The notes beneath the pieces were generated by a model. The model ran no database searches. It was not told where the DNA came from and was given only the letters and a program-made list of their open reading frames with translations. DNA of 64,000 nucleotides. Origin: Clostridium sp. (GTDB lineage: Bacteria; Bacillota; Clostridia; Clostridiales; Clostridiaceae). The stretch spans positions 3,225,958-3,289,957 of the forward strand of contig NZ_JAKVOI010000001.1 in assembly GCF_022482905.1 (NCBI RefSeq), in the 5' to 3' direction. Made by a program: the position numbers and the translations under genes. Shown piece by piece: positions 35,489 through 44,138 of this stretch; positions within the stretch are counted from its first letter, which is position 1; each line of letters begins with the position of its first letter.

Positions 35489-37213
35489 ATGTCAATTACT
35501 AACGAAACAATAAAAAATCATTTAAAAGATCCAGCAATCTTTTGCTGTCAGAGAAAAAAAGGATTGGTAATCAGTGAGCATGATTTAGAGGATCCTACAT
35601 TATTTGATGATATGGTGGAGGCAGGTCTCATGACATTGAGTGATGACGGGCTTACAATTGAACAGGTACTTGGAAGGACATTGACATCGGATGCAGATGC
35701 GCTTACTCCAATAACTGCGGATATGCTGGATGGTATCAATGAAACATCAGAAGCCTCAGACCAATCCAAAACATGTAATGGAAAAGAAAAGGTTGAAGCA
35801 CAGAAAACGGAAAATAACAAGATGCTGCACATTGAAATATCAAAGCTGGAAGGGCTTAAGCTGGATATACCTGCAGGTATGTTGATAAACCAGTCACCTG
35901 AACTGGAAAAAGAACCGGCAGAAGATAAAGTTATAAGAACTCTTGTCAAAAAGTACTACAAGGTCAATGAAGTAAAACTTGGATTGGAAACATCGTTTGA
36001 AGGTGGAGTATTGACTATAGATAAAAATATTGTGGATAAGGCAATTAAGGCGGATCCTCTTGTAAAAGAATTGAAAATGGACATTATTACACCGGATAAC
36101 AGGCATGTTTATACAGAAACTATCATGGATGTGTGTCCAATATCTACTAAAGCAGAGGGAAAGATTGGAGAAGGAATTTCACATATACTGGATGGTGCTG
36201 TATTTATGCTTACTGGTGTTGATGAAGATGGGGTACAAGTTCACGAGTTTGGTTCCTCGGAGGGCTATCTTGACGAAAAGATGAAATTTGGAAGACCTGG
36301 CTGTGCAGATGAGAATGACATAATCATCCGTGTACATGCAGTTATTCAGAAAGGCACAGGAATGGAAAGAAGGGGCCCTTTTGCAGCACATGCTGCAGAA
36401 GATGTAATTATTCAGGAAGTTAGAAATATAATCAAGAAGACGTCAGAACCTGTAGAGAAAGAAAAAGTATGCAGGGATGTAAAAAAGTATGGCAGACCAA
36501 GAGTGGTTCTGGTCAAGGAAATCATGGGGCAGGGTGCTATGCACGATAATGTTCTTTGTCCGACGGAACCGGCAGGTATACATGGTGGGCAGAAAAATGT
36601 AGATCTTGGTAATGTACCTATTATGATGACACCGAATCAGGTACGTGACGGAGCAATTCATGCATTGACATGCATAGGACCTGCGACAAAGGAAATGACA
36701 AGGCATTATTTTCGTGAACCTCTAGTTGAAGGACTGGCAGAAGATGATGAAGTGGATTTGATTGGAGTCATATTTGTAGGAAGTCCTCAGGTCAATGATG
36801 AAAAGTCTTATGTTTCAGAACGTCTTGGAACACTTGTGGAAACTCTGGAGGTAGAAGGAGCCATAGTTACTACTGAAGGTTTTGGAAACAATCATATTGA
36901 CTTTACATCACATATTGAGCAGATTGGGATGAGGGGAATTCCTGTGGTTGGTGTATCTTTCTGTGCATACCAGGGACAGCTTGTTGTAGGAAATAAATAT
37001 ATGGATGCAATGATAGAGATCAATAAAGACAAGGATGGATTTGAGAATGAAATTGCAGGATGCAGTTCTATTACAAAGGAAGATGCAGATAGGGCAATTC
37101 TCATGTTAAAGACGAAAATGGCTGGAACTCCTATTGAGCCTGCTGATCGTAAATGGAAGCAGGAGGTAATTGACAAAAATCAAAAAATTGTTGACGAGGT
37201 ACTTGGAAAATGA
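35489..37213 (+). CDS. prdA: D-proline reductase proprotein PrdA
   Basis: A 574-residue precursor of the pyruvoyl-containing subunits of D-proline reductase, which reductively opens D-proline to 5-aminovalerate. The probable self-cleavage site is the Thr-Cys of HALTCIGPATKE, with Cys395 becoming the pyruvoyl group. The C-terminal part has GRPRVVLVKEIMGQGAMHDN and TTEGFGNNHIDFTSHIEQIG motifs shared with glycine reductase subunits. GGAGG lies 8 nt before the ATG. The 3' end overlaps the next gene by 4 bp. Confidence 0.95.
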   Translation: MSITNETIKNHLKDPAIFCCQRKKGLVISEHDLEDPTLFDDMVEAGLMTLSDDGLTIEQVLGRTLTSDADALTPITADMLDGINETSEASDQSKTCNGKEKVEAQKTENNKMLHIEISKLEGLKLDIPAGMLINQSPELEKEPAEDKVIRTLVKKYYKVNEVKLGLETSFEGGVLTIDKNIVDKAIKADPLVKELKMDIITPDNRHVYTETIMDVCPISTKAEGKIGEGISHILDGAVFMLTGVDEDGVQVHEFGSSEGYLDEKMKFGRPGCADENDIIIRVHAVIQKGTGMERRGPFAAHAAEDVIIQEVRNIIKKTSEPVEKEKVCRDVKKYGRPRVVLVKEIMGQGAMHDNVLCPTEPAGIHGGQKNVDLGNVPIMMTPNQVRDGAIHALTCIGPATKEMTRHYFREPLVEGLAEDDEVDLIGVIFVGSPQVNDEKSYVSERLGTLVETLEVEGAIVTTEGFGNNHIDFTSHIEQIGMRGIPVVGVSFCAYQGQLVVGNKYMDAMIEINKDKDGFENEIAGCSSITKEDADRAILMLKTKMAGTPIEPADRKWKQEVIDKNQKIVDEVLGK

Positions 37214-37395
37214 TTGAGCTGAATCCAATATTGACTGAGGGAAAAATTGTTGAAGTAAATGATACTGCAGTAAAAGTGGATGTCCGGGGAAGACTTGGAG
37301 TAATATGTGTACCACTTAGATGGGTATTTACAGATAAAAAGCTTGAAGCGGGTCAAACGGTGCAATTTTACTTCAGCTACATGCAGACTATTTAA
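37210..37395 (+). CDS. Small prd-operon protein (CBO2463/CBO2479-domain type)
   Basis: A 61-residue beta-rich protein (PILTEGKIVEVNDTAVKVDV, RGRLGVICVPLRWVFTDKKL, GQTVQFYFSYMQ). A small protein of this type regularly lies between prdA and prdB in clostridia. It overlaps prdA by ATGA, so translation is coupled. The fold resembles a small beta barrel; its role is unknown, perhaps assembly or processing. Confidence 0.75.
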   Translation: MIELNPILTEGKIVEVNDTAVKVDVRGRLGVICVPLRWVFTDKKLEAGQTVQFYFSYMQTI

Positions 37396-37436
37396 TGAAG
37401 ATAAAAATAAATAATAAAATCAAGGAGGAAGATAAA

Positions 37437-38162
37437 ATGAAATTGACAACAGCACCAGGATTAAAATCAGAAATATTTGTTCCAATTACACCTAAGCCCG
37501 TTTGGACACCGCTGAAGAAATCTTTGAATGAATGTAAGGTAGCATTTATAACAGCTGGAGGTATTCACAAAAAAGATCAGGTTCCTTTCAATACAGCAGG
37601 TGATTACACCTATCGACCAATTCCATCGGATACACCGACTTCAGAGCTGATGGTTACGCATGGTGGATTTGACAATTCAGATATCAATAAGGACGTAAAT
37701 GCAATGTTCCCATTAGATAGGCTTCGTGAACTTGTTGAGGAAGGATTTATAGGGAGTCTGGCAGAGGAAATGTACGGTTTCATGGGAGGCGGCGGAAATG
37801 TGGACAAATTCAAGAATGAAACGGGGCCTGAAATTGCTTCCAAGCTTAAAGCCCAGAATGTAGACATTGTACTTTGTACTGGAGGCTGTGGTACCTGCCA
37901 TCGTTCAGCCACTATTGTAACAAGAGCTTGTGAAGAGGCGGGAATGTCTTGTATTGTAATTGCTGCATTGCCTCCAATTGCCCAGCAGCAGGGAGCCCCA
38001 CGTATTGCGGCAGCTCACGTGCCTATAGGTTCAAATGCCGGTGAACCAAATAACATAGAAATGCAAACAGGCATTCTAAAAGATTCACTTAAATGTATAG
38101 AAGAATTTGATCACTTTGGACAATTAAAGTTATTGCCATATGAATACAGACACAATGTTTAA
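37437..38162 (+). CDS. prdB: D-proline reductase subunit PrdB, cysteine form
   Basis: A 241-residue subunit carrying the redox-active site of D-proline reductase. The start is ATG 37437, behind AAGGAGG; an upstream ATG at 37395 lacks a site. Family motifs are AFITAGGIHKKDQ, YRPIPSDTP, HGGFDNSDINKDVN and VLCTGGCGTCHRS. In characterised PrdB proteins the catalytic residue near position 152 is selenocysteine; here the codon is TGT (Cys151), with C147 and C154 nearby. The family also resembles GrdB-type reductases. This should act as a cysteine homologue, probably slower than the selenoenzyme. Confidence 0.93.
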   Translation: MKLTTAPGLKSEIFVPITPKPVWTPLKKSLNECKVAFITAGGIHKKDQVPFNTAGDYTYRPIPSDTPTSELMVTHGGFDNSDINKDVNAMFPLDRLRELVEEGFIGSLAEEMYGFMGGGGNVDKFKNETGPEIASKLKAQNVDIVLCTGGCGTCHRSATIVTRACEEAGMSCIVIAALPPIAQQQGAPRIAAAHVPIGSNAGEPNNIEMQTGILKDSLKCIEEFDHFGQLKLLPYEYRHNV

Positions 38163-38175
38163 CTAGGAGGCAGTT

Positions 38176-39234
38176 ATGGATTATTTACCGAAATTACCAA
38201 ACGCCGAAAAAGTATTTCTCGCAGTGGACTCCCATACTATGGGAGAACCAACGAGAATTGTATTGCAGGGTTTCCCGGAACTGCAAGGTAAAACAATGAT
38301 GGAACGTAAAAATTTTCTCAAAAAGAATTATGACCATTACAGGACAGCCCTCATGCTTGAACCACGAGGACACAGAGATATGTTCGGGGCTGTTGTTACA
38401 GAACCAATCAGTGAGGAAGCTGATTTGGGAGTAATATTTATGGACAGCGGTGGATACTTGAATATGTGTGGACATGGAAGTATAGGAACAGCTACTGTGG
38501 CAGTCGAGACTTCATTGGTTGAAGTTAAGGAGCCTTATACAGATGTAGTTCTGGAAGCTCCGGCAGGTATAATCAGAACCAAAGTGAAAGTTGAAAATGG
38601 AAGAGCAGTGGAAGTAAGCATTTTAAATGTTCCCGCTTTTTTATATAAAGAGGACGTAGAAGTGGAAATTGATGGTTATGGAAGAATTCAATTTGATATT
38701 TCCTTTGGAGGCAGTTTTTTTGCACTGGTTGATACGGAAAAAATCGGCATTGCAATTAAACAGGATAATTTGCCACTATTAAAAGATATGGCCATGAAGC
38801 TTATAAGAAAGATAAATGAATCAATGAGAATTGTTCACCCGTATTTGGATATAACATCTGTGGATCTTGTTGAGTTTTACGGAAAATCAGATAATCCACG
38901 GGCAGATTTGAAAAATGTTGTTATCTTTGGTGAATCACAGGTGGATCGCTCGCCCTGTGGTACAGGAACCAGTGCTAAACTGGCCTATCTCTATTCAAAA
39001 GGAAAGATAAGTCTTGGAGAAGAGTTTTGCTATGAAAGCATCACAGGTTCTATATTTAGAGGATCTGCAGTGAAAGAAGTTAAAATTGGAGGAAGAAAGG
39101 CTATTATTCCACGAATTACAGGAAGTGCGTATATTACAGGATTGAATAAATTGATATTGAATGATTATGATCCTCATGAGTATGGTTTCATTATTGGGAA
39201 AAAATATAAAAGGGAAAAATCAAGCACTATATAA
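38176..39234 (+). CDS. prdF: Proline racemase PrdF
   Basis: A 352-residue cofactor-independent racemase converting L-proline to D-proline, the substrate of the reductase. Both catalytic cysteines are visible: MCGHGSIGT and DRSPCGTGTSAK. Other family landmarks are VDSHTMGEPTRIV and EPRGHRDMFG. AGGAGG lies 7 nt before the ATG and the gap to prdB is only 13 bp. Hydroxyproline epimerase is the main alternative, excluded by operon context. Confidence 0.95.
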   Translation: MDYLPKLPNAEKVFLAVDSHTMGEPTRIVLQGFPELQGKTMMERKNFLKKNYDHYRTALMLEPRGHRDMFGAVVTEPISEEADLGVIFMDSGGYLNMCGHGSIGTATVAVETSLVEVKEPYTDVVLEAPAGIIRTKVKVENGRAVEVSILNVPAFLYKEDVEVEIDGYGRIQFDISFGGSFFALVDTEKIGIAIKQDNLPLLKDMAMKLIRKINESMRIVHPYLDITSVDLVEFYGKSDNPRADLKNVVIFGESQVDRSPCGTGTSAKLAYLYSKGKISLGEEFCYESITGSIFRGSAVKEVKIGGRKAIIPRITGSAYITGLNKLILNDYDPHEYGFIIGKKYKREKSSTI

Positions 39235-39259
39235 TAGGTAGGGAAAGGATATTAATAAT

Positions 39260-40390
39260 ATGAAGTTTAATTATTATTTACCGGTAAATCTTGTTTTTGG
39301 ATCCGGAAAAATAGAAGTGCTGGGTGAAGAAACAGCGAAATATGGTAAAAAGGCTTTTATTGTTACAGGAAGAAACAGCACCAGGAAGACCGGTCTGCTT
39401 GATAGATCGATCAAACTCCTGGATAAGGCTGGAATTGAATATGTAGTATTTGATAAAGTAACCAATAATCCCTTGACTACAACAGTTGAACAGGGTGCGG
39501 GTTTAGCTGTTGAAGCTGGATGTGATGTTGTAGTTGGCATTGGCGGCGGAAGTATCATGGATGCCGCCAAGGCCATTGCATTCAGTGTAAAAAACAGAGG
39601 CGATATTTCCGATTATATTTTTGGAAGAATATATGGTAAAACTGCACTTCCGATTGTACTTGTGCCCACAACTGCAGGTACAGGAAGTGAAGGCAATAAT
39701 TTTGCTGTATTGACCAATCCTGAAAATGGAGATAAGAAATCCCTTAGAACCGGAGCAATTTATGCAAAAGTATCGATTATTGATCCTGAACTTATGATGA
39801 CAATGCCAAAGTCAATTATTGCCTCAGTGGGATTTGATGCATTGACTCATAATATAGAGGCATATGTTTCAAGAATAAGTCAGCCTATTACTGATATGCA
39901 GGCTCTTTATGGAATGAAGCTTTTGTCGGAGAATCTGGTGAAAGTTTATAATGACCCTGAAGATATTGAGGCATGGGAAAAGGTTACACTAGCTTCTACA
40001 CTCGGTGGAATGGTTATCGGGGTATCGGGAGTTGCGGCTGCCCATGCACTGGAGCATCCCGTAAGTGGTTTAAAAAATGTAGTTCATGGCAGAGGGCTTG
40101 CGGCTTTGATGCCGGATGTAGTTAAAAGATCGTTTGAATATGCACCTGAAAAATTTGGTGTTGTTTCTAAAATTCTAGGTGGGAAGAATGAAAGTGATTG
40201 TTCAGAAGTCATTCGAAAATTGCTTGAAAAAATAGAATTGAATGTCAACCTTTCTGACCTGGGAGTAAGTTCCGATGACGTAGAGTGGATGGCTGAAAAT
40301 TGTATGAAGGTTTCCATGGCATCATTGAAGAATAATCCGAAACAGTTTGATTATGAAGAGATTAAAGAAATTTACTATGCTTGTATATAA
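39260..40390 (+). CDS. Iron-containing alcohol dehydrogenase
   Basis: A 376-residue type III dehydrogenase using NAD(P)H and Fe2+. The nucleotide loop is VVGIGGGSIMDAAKA; metal ligands lie in GFDALTHNIEAY, AAHALEHPVSG and VVHGRGLAALMP. It follows prdF by 25 bp in the same orientation. In proline fermenters a 5-hydroxyvalerate dehydrogenase of this class reduces glutarate semialdehyde. With the adjacent aminotransferase, that is the role I infer here, not one the sequence proves. Confidence 0.9.
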   Translation: MKFNYYLPVNLVFGSGKIEVLGEETAKYGKKAFIVTGRNSTRKTGLLDRSIKLLDKAGIEYVVFDKVTNNPLTTTVEQGAGLAVEAGCDVVVGIGGGSIMDAAKAIAFSVKNRGDISDYIFGRIYGKTALPIVLVPTTAGTGSEGNNFAVLTNPENGDKKSLRTGAIYAKVSIIDPELMMTMPKSIIASVGFDALTHNIEAYVSRISQPITDMQALYGMKLLSENLVKVYNDPEDIEAWEKVTLASTLGGMVIGVSGVAAAHALEHPVSGLKNVVHGRGLAALMPDVVKRSFEYAPEKFGVVSKILGGKNESDCSEVIRKLLEKIELNVNLSDLGVSSDDVEWMAENCMKVSMASLKNNPKQFDYEEIKEIYYACI

Positions 40391-40418
40391 ATTTATGTAG
40401 ATAAAGGAGATCGTAGAT

Positions 40419-41633
40419 ATGAGATTAAAAGATAAAGGACTAGCTGCACAAGATGTAAAATCCTTAGTTAAAAAATATATGATTGAAACATATGAACGCT
40501 ATGATTTTGTATGTGAACGTGCAAAGGGTATGTATCTTTATGATGAAAAGGGGGAAGGCTATCTCGATTTTTATGGTGGTATTGCTGTAAACAGTGCAGG
40601 AAACTGCAATGACAAAGTTATTGCTGCTGTAAAAGAACAGATTGAAGATGTAATGCATACATTTAACTATCCCTATACTATTCCACAGGCACTCCTGGCA
40701 GAGAAAATATGTGAAACCATTGGAATGGACAAGATATTCTACCAAAATACAGGTACCGAAGCAAATGAGGCAATGATCAAAATGGCCAGAAAGTATGGTG
40801 TAGAAAAGTATGGACCCAACAAATATAATATTGTAACGGCCAAACAGGGCTTTCACGGAAGAACTTACGGTTCATTGACTGCTACAGGACAACCTGACAA
40901 TGCATGCCAGATTGGTTTCAAGCCCATGGTTCCAGGATTTTCCTATGCGGACTTCAATGATCTGGAATCATTCAAATCCTTAGTTACTGAAAATACAATT
41001 GCCATTATGATTGAACCGATCCAGGGTGAAGGAGGGGTTATTCCGGCTACACAGGAGTTCATGAAAGGAATTAGAAAACTTTGTGATGACAAAGGTATGC
41101 TGCTTTTAATAGATGAAGTACAGACAGGATGGTGCAGAACTGGAAAGGTTATGGCATATATGCATTATGGTATAAAGCCGGATATCGTATCCATGGCAAA
41201 AGCTATGGGTGGAGGAATGCCTATTGGAGCAATTTGTGCAACTGAAGAGGTATCAAAAGCTTTCACTATGGGATCTCATGGAACCACTTTCGGAGGGAAT
41301 CCTTTATGTTGTGCCGGTTCACTTGCTGAAATAAATGAATTGCTGGATAATGATCTGGCTGGAAATGCTGAAAAAGTGGGAAATTATTTCATGAATAAAT
41401 TGAAGACACTTCCACATGTGAAGGATGTACGTGGCAAGGGACTGATGATAGGCATTGAATTTGATGCACCTTTGGGTAAAGACATAAAGCATGGCTGTTT
41501 TGATAGAAAGCTTCTTGTCACCTTGATAGGAACTTCTGTAATTCGTGTACTGCCGCCGCTTATTGCAGCTAAAGAAGATTGTGACAAGGCATACGAGATT
41601 TTAAGGGCAGCAGTAGAAGAAGCATATAAATAA
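40419..41633 (+). CDS. Class III aminotransferase (ornithine/acetylornithine/5-aminovalerate type)
   Basis: A 404-residue PLP enzyme of the ArgD/RocD/GabT group. Motifs are YLDFYGGIAVNSAGN, NTGTEANEAMIKMARK, FHGRTYGSLTATGQ, IDEVQTGWCRTGK and the PLP lysine in SMAKAMGGGMPIG. It lies 28 bp after the alcohol dehydrogenase. Two roles fit: ornithine to glutamate semialdehyde, feeding proline supply; or 5-aminovalerate to glutarate semialdehyde, disposing of the proline reductase product. The linked alcohol dehydrogenase favours the second. A strong terminator follows. Confidence 0.85.
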   Translation: MRLKDKGLAAQDVKSLVKKYMIETYERYDFVCERAKGMYLYDEKGEGYLDFYGGIAVNSAGNCNDKVIAAVKEQIEDVMHTFNYPYTIPQALLAEKICETIGMDKIFYQNTGTEANEAMIKMARKYGVEKYGPNKYNIVTAKQGFHGRTYGSLTATGQPDNACQIGFKPMVPGFSYADFNDLESFKSLVTENTIAIMIEPIQGEGGVIPATQEFMKGIRKLCDDKGMLLLIDEVQTGWCRTGKVMAYMHYGIKPDIVSMAKAMGGGMPIGAICATEEVSKAFTMGSHGTTFGGNPLCCAGSLAEINELLDNDLAGNAEKVGNYFMNKLKTLPHVKDVRGKGLMIGIEFDAPLGKDIKHGCFDRKLLVTLIGTSVIRVLPPLIAAKEDCDKAYEILRAAVEEAYK

Positions 41634-41651
41634 ATTTTCATACATTCGTTT

Positions 41652-41700
41652 GCGGTTTTCTGTGATGAAATTTAATCATTACAGAAAACCGCTTTTCTTT
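41652..41700 (+). terminator. Terminator ending the prd operon
   Basis: GCGGTTTTCTGT (41652-41663) pairs perfectly with ACAGAAAACCGC (41681-41692), followed by TTTTCTTTT. Confidence 0.9.
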
Positions 41701-41772
41701 TATATGTACTTAAGGTACAAACAAGTATATATATAATTGTTTGTTTTGTATATATGAATATTATTAGTAATA

Positions 41773-41849
41773 TGTTAAATTATATATAATTAATTTATTA
41801 AATTAGCAATATGTCAATTTAAATATTATAAATATTATAAATATTATAA
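41773..41849 (+). promoter_or_regulatory. Leader of the Pot-type operon with shared motif and short tandem repeat
   Basis: The 15-mer TGTTAAATTATATAT (41773-41787) recurs exactly upstream of the gabT-like gene (47212-47226). A 9-bp unit AAATATTAT is repeated three times near 41823-41849. The shared motif may be an operator of the PucR regulator encoded between the two targets. Confidence 0.35.
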
Positions 41850-41868
41850 TGGATAAGGGGGAAGAGGA

Positions 41869-42963
41869 ATGACTGTAATTGGCGCAGATTTATTAGTGGA
41901 CAAAGTAGAAAAATATTATAAAAGTTTTAAAGCTGTTGATAAAGTAAGCTTCAAAGTCAATAAAGGAGAATTCTTAACTATATTGGGGCCAAGTGGTTCA
42001 GGTAAAACATCATTATTAAAACTAATTGCGGGGTTTGAAAAAATAAATTCAGGTCAAATCCTTTTGAATAATGATAATATCGAAAAGAAGAAACCTTATG
42101 AAAGAAATATTGGAATGCTGTTTCAAAATTATGCCCTATTTCCACATATGACTGTTTTTGATAATATTGCCTATCCTCTTAAGATTAGAAAGGTCAACAA
42201 AGACGACATAAAAAAAAGAGTCAATGATATGTTAAAAATGATTGATCTGGAGGAGGTAGCAAAGAGATATCCTAAACAGCTGAGTGGAGGTCAGCAGCAA
42301 AGAGTTGCTTTAGCCAGGGCTATAGTGTTCAACCCTCCGCTGCTTTTGCTGGATGAACCATTGGGGGCATTGGATAAACACCTGAGACAAAAGATGCAGT
42401 TGGAGATCAAGCATATACAGCAAAAGATCGGTATTACAACTATAAGTGTTACCCATGATCAGGAAGAAGCACTTACAATGTCGGATAAAGTATGCATTAT
42501 GAATAAAGGACAGCTGGAGCAAATAGATACTCCGGAAAATATATATCAAAAACCAAAGAGCAGGTTTGCAGCAGAATTTATTGGTGAAATAAATCTTATA
42601 GATGGAAAAATAATTGAAACAGAAGGGAAATTGGCAACTGTAGAAATATTCAATAAAAAAATTGTGAAGGCGGAAATGGAGGAACCAGATCAGTACCTAC
42701 AGGGCAAGGCAGTTTCCATAGCATTAAGACCAGAAAACATAGTTGTCAGTAAAGGTGAAGCAAAATATGATAATAACATCAGTGTTGTTGTCAAAGAAGT
42801 CATTTTTGTTGGAGATTCATTAAAAGTAAAAGTAGTTAACAAGAAGGAGCAGGAGATGATAGTAAAAGTAGATGTAGAGGATTCTATAAAGAATTTATTG
42901 ACTGAAGGTCAGGAAATAATATTGAATTGGGAGACAGACAAATGCTCCTTGATAGGAAATTAA
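41869..42963 (+). CDS. potA: PotA-like ABC transporter ATP-binding protein
   Basis: A 364-residue ATPase of the spermidine/putrescine (MOI) class: Walker A GPSGSGKTS, Q-loop FQNYALFPHMTV, signature [15 protein letters not shown], Walker B LLLLDEPLGALD and a C-terminal TOBE regulatory domain (from about residue 280). First gene of a four-gene importer. Substrates of this class include polyamines, and related systems take up GABA-like amines; the GabT-type gene downstream suggests an omega-amino acid or polyamine. Confidence 0.92.
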   Translation: MTVIGADLLVDKVEKYYKSFKAVDKVSFKVNKGEFLTILGPSGSGKTSLLKLIAGFEKINSGQILLNNDNIEKKKPYERNIGMLFQNYALFPHMTVFDNIAYPLKIRKVNKDDIKKRVNDMLKMIDLEEVAKRYPKQLSGGQQQRVALARAIVFNPPLLLLDEPLGALDKHLRQKMQLEIKHIQQKIGITTISVTHDQEEALTMSDKVCIMNKGQLEQIDTPENIYQKPKSRFAAEFIGEINLIDGKIIETEGKLATVEIFNKKIVKAEMEEPDQYLQGKAVSIALRPENIVVSKGEAKYDNNISVVVKEVIFVGDSLKVKVVNKKEQEMIVKVDVEDSIKNLLTEGQEIILNWETDKCSLIGN

Positions 42964-43003
42964 TATATAAAATCTGTGTGAATCGGATGAGGAGGAATAA
43001 ATT

Positions 43004-44056
43004 ATGAAGAAAAAATTACTATCTTTAATAGGAATAATGTTAATATTGTTTAGTTTTTCAGGATGTGGGAATTCTTCAAAGACTTCAGGAAATGATGATA
43101 AACAGCTTGTTGTTGTTGATTGGGGAGGGGCATATTCTGACGCCAGGAAAAAGGCAAATTATGAGCCGTTTGAGAAAAAATATGGAGTTAAAATAGTTGT
43201 AGTAAATCCTACCGACTACGGTAAACTGAAAGCTATGGTTCAATCGGGAAATGTTGAATGGGATGTAGTAAATGTAGATTCTGATTTTTCATTAAGAGGT
43301 GGAAAACAGGGACTGCTTGAAAAATTGGATTATAACTTAATAAAGACAGATGGAATTGATAAAAAATTTATAAATCCATATGGTGTAGGATCAGATACCT
43401 TCAGTGTTGCTATTTGTTACGGTACAAATACTTTTTCAAAGGATAATCATCCTAAGAATTGGGCTGAATTTTGGGATACAGCCAAATATCCTGGAGCACG
43501 TACTATGTGGAAGTATCCTCTGGGAACATTGGAAAGTGCGCTTTTGGCAGATGGAGTTAAGCCTGAAGATTTATATCCTTTGGATGTAGACAGGGCTTTT
43601 AAGAGCCTTGACAAGATAAAGAAGAATGTTAAACTCTGGTGGACTAGCGGGGCACAGACACCTCAGGCTCTTTCAAGTGGAGATGTTACTTTGGCAGCAT
43701 CATGGAATAGTAGGATTGCAGAAGCCAAAAGAGAAGGAGCACCGGTAGACTTAGAATATAATCAAGCCTTAATAGGCGGAGATTCATGGGTAATACCAAA
43801 AGGAGCAAAACATAAGGATCTTGCCATGAAGTTTATTGCATATGTAACTACTCCAGAGCAGCAGGCAGCATTTTCGAAATTAATCGATGATGGACCAGCA
43901 AGTTCAAAAGCAGTTGATTTATTGCCGGAAGATAGAAAAAAGGCACTTGGTAAAACTGACGAAGATGCTAAAAAACAGATAATTGTAGATGTCAACTGGT
44001 GGGCTGACAATTATGAAGCTGTGGATAAGAGGTTTCAAGAATGGTTGATTCAGTAA
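43004..44056 (+). CDS. potD: PotD-like substrate-binding lipoprotein
   Basis: A 350-residue extracellular binding protein. The signal peptide MKKKLLSLIGIMLILFSFSGCG ends in the lipobox FSGC. The mature part matches SBP_bac_8 (VVVDWGGAYSDARKKA, EWDVVNVDSDF, WAEFWDTAKYPGARTMW, GDSWVIPKGAKHKDLAMKFI). Unusually for a Pot operon it comes second, before the permeases. A perfect palindrome follows it. Confidence 0.92.
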   Translation: MKKKLLSLIGIMLILFSFSGCGNSSKTSGNDDKQLVVVDWGGAYSDARKKANYEPFEKKYGVKIVVVNPTDYGKLKAMVQSGNVEWDVVNVDSDFSLRGGKQGLLEKLDYNLIKTDGIDKKFINPYGVGSDTFSVAICYGTNTFSKDNHPKNWAEFWDTAKYPGARTMWKYPLGTLESALLADGVKPEDLYPLDVDRAFKSLDKIKKNVKLWWTSGAQTPQALSSGDVTLAASWNSRIAEAKREGAPVDLEYNQALIGGDSWVIPKGAKHKDLAMKFIAYVTTPEQQAAFSKLIDDGPASSKAVDLLPEDRKKALGKTDEDAKKQIIVDVNWWADNYEAVDKRFQEWLIQ

Positions 44057-44063
44057 AATGTAT

Positions 44064-44097
44064 CAGTACTTTGAGATTATATAATCTCAAAGTACTG
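44064..44097 (+). promoter_or_regulatory. Perfect 34-nt palindrome between binding protein and permeases
   Basis: CAGTACTTTGAGATTAT (44064-44080) is followed directly by its exact complement ATAATCTCAAAGTACTG (44081-44097). No T run follows, so it is not a normal terminator. Such hairpins stabilise the upstream message and let binding protein exceed permease. Confidence 0.6.
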
Positions 44098-44138
44098 AGT
44101 ATAGAAACAATCAACCGATGAATGGAGGGATAAAATTG

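Noticed and set aside
37395-37436. Upstream ATG for prdB giving a lysine-rich 14-residue extension
   Set aside because: It lacks a ribosome site and would contain the AAGGAGG that serves ATG 37437.
37861-37900. Possible in-frame TGA selenocysteine codon in prdB
   Set aside because: The codons read TGT and TGC; no TGA is present in the frame before the stop.
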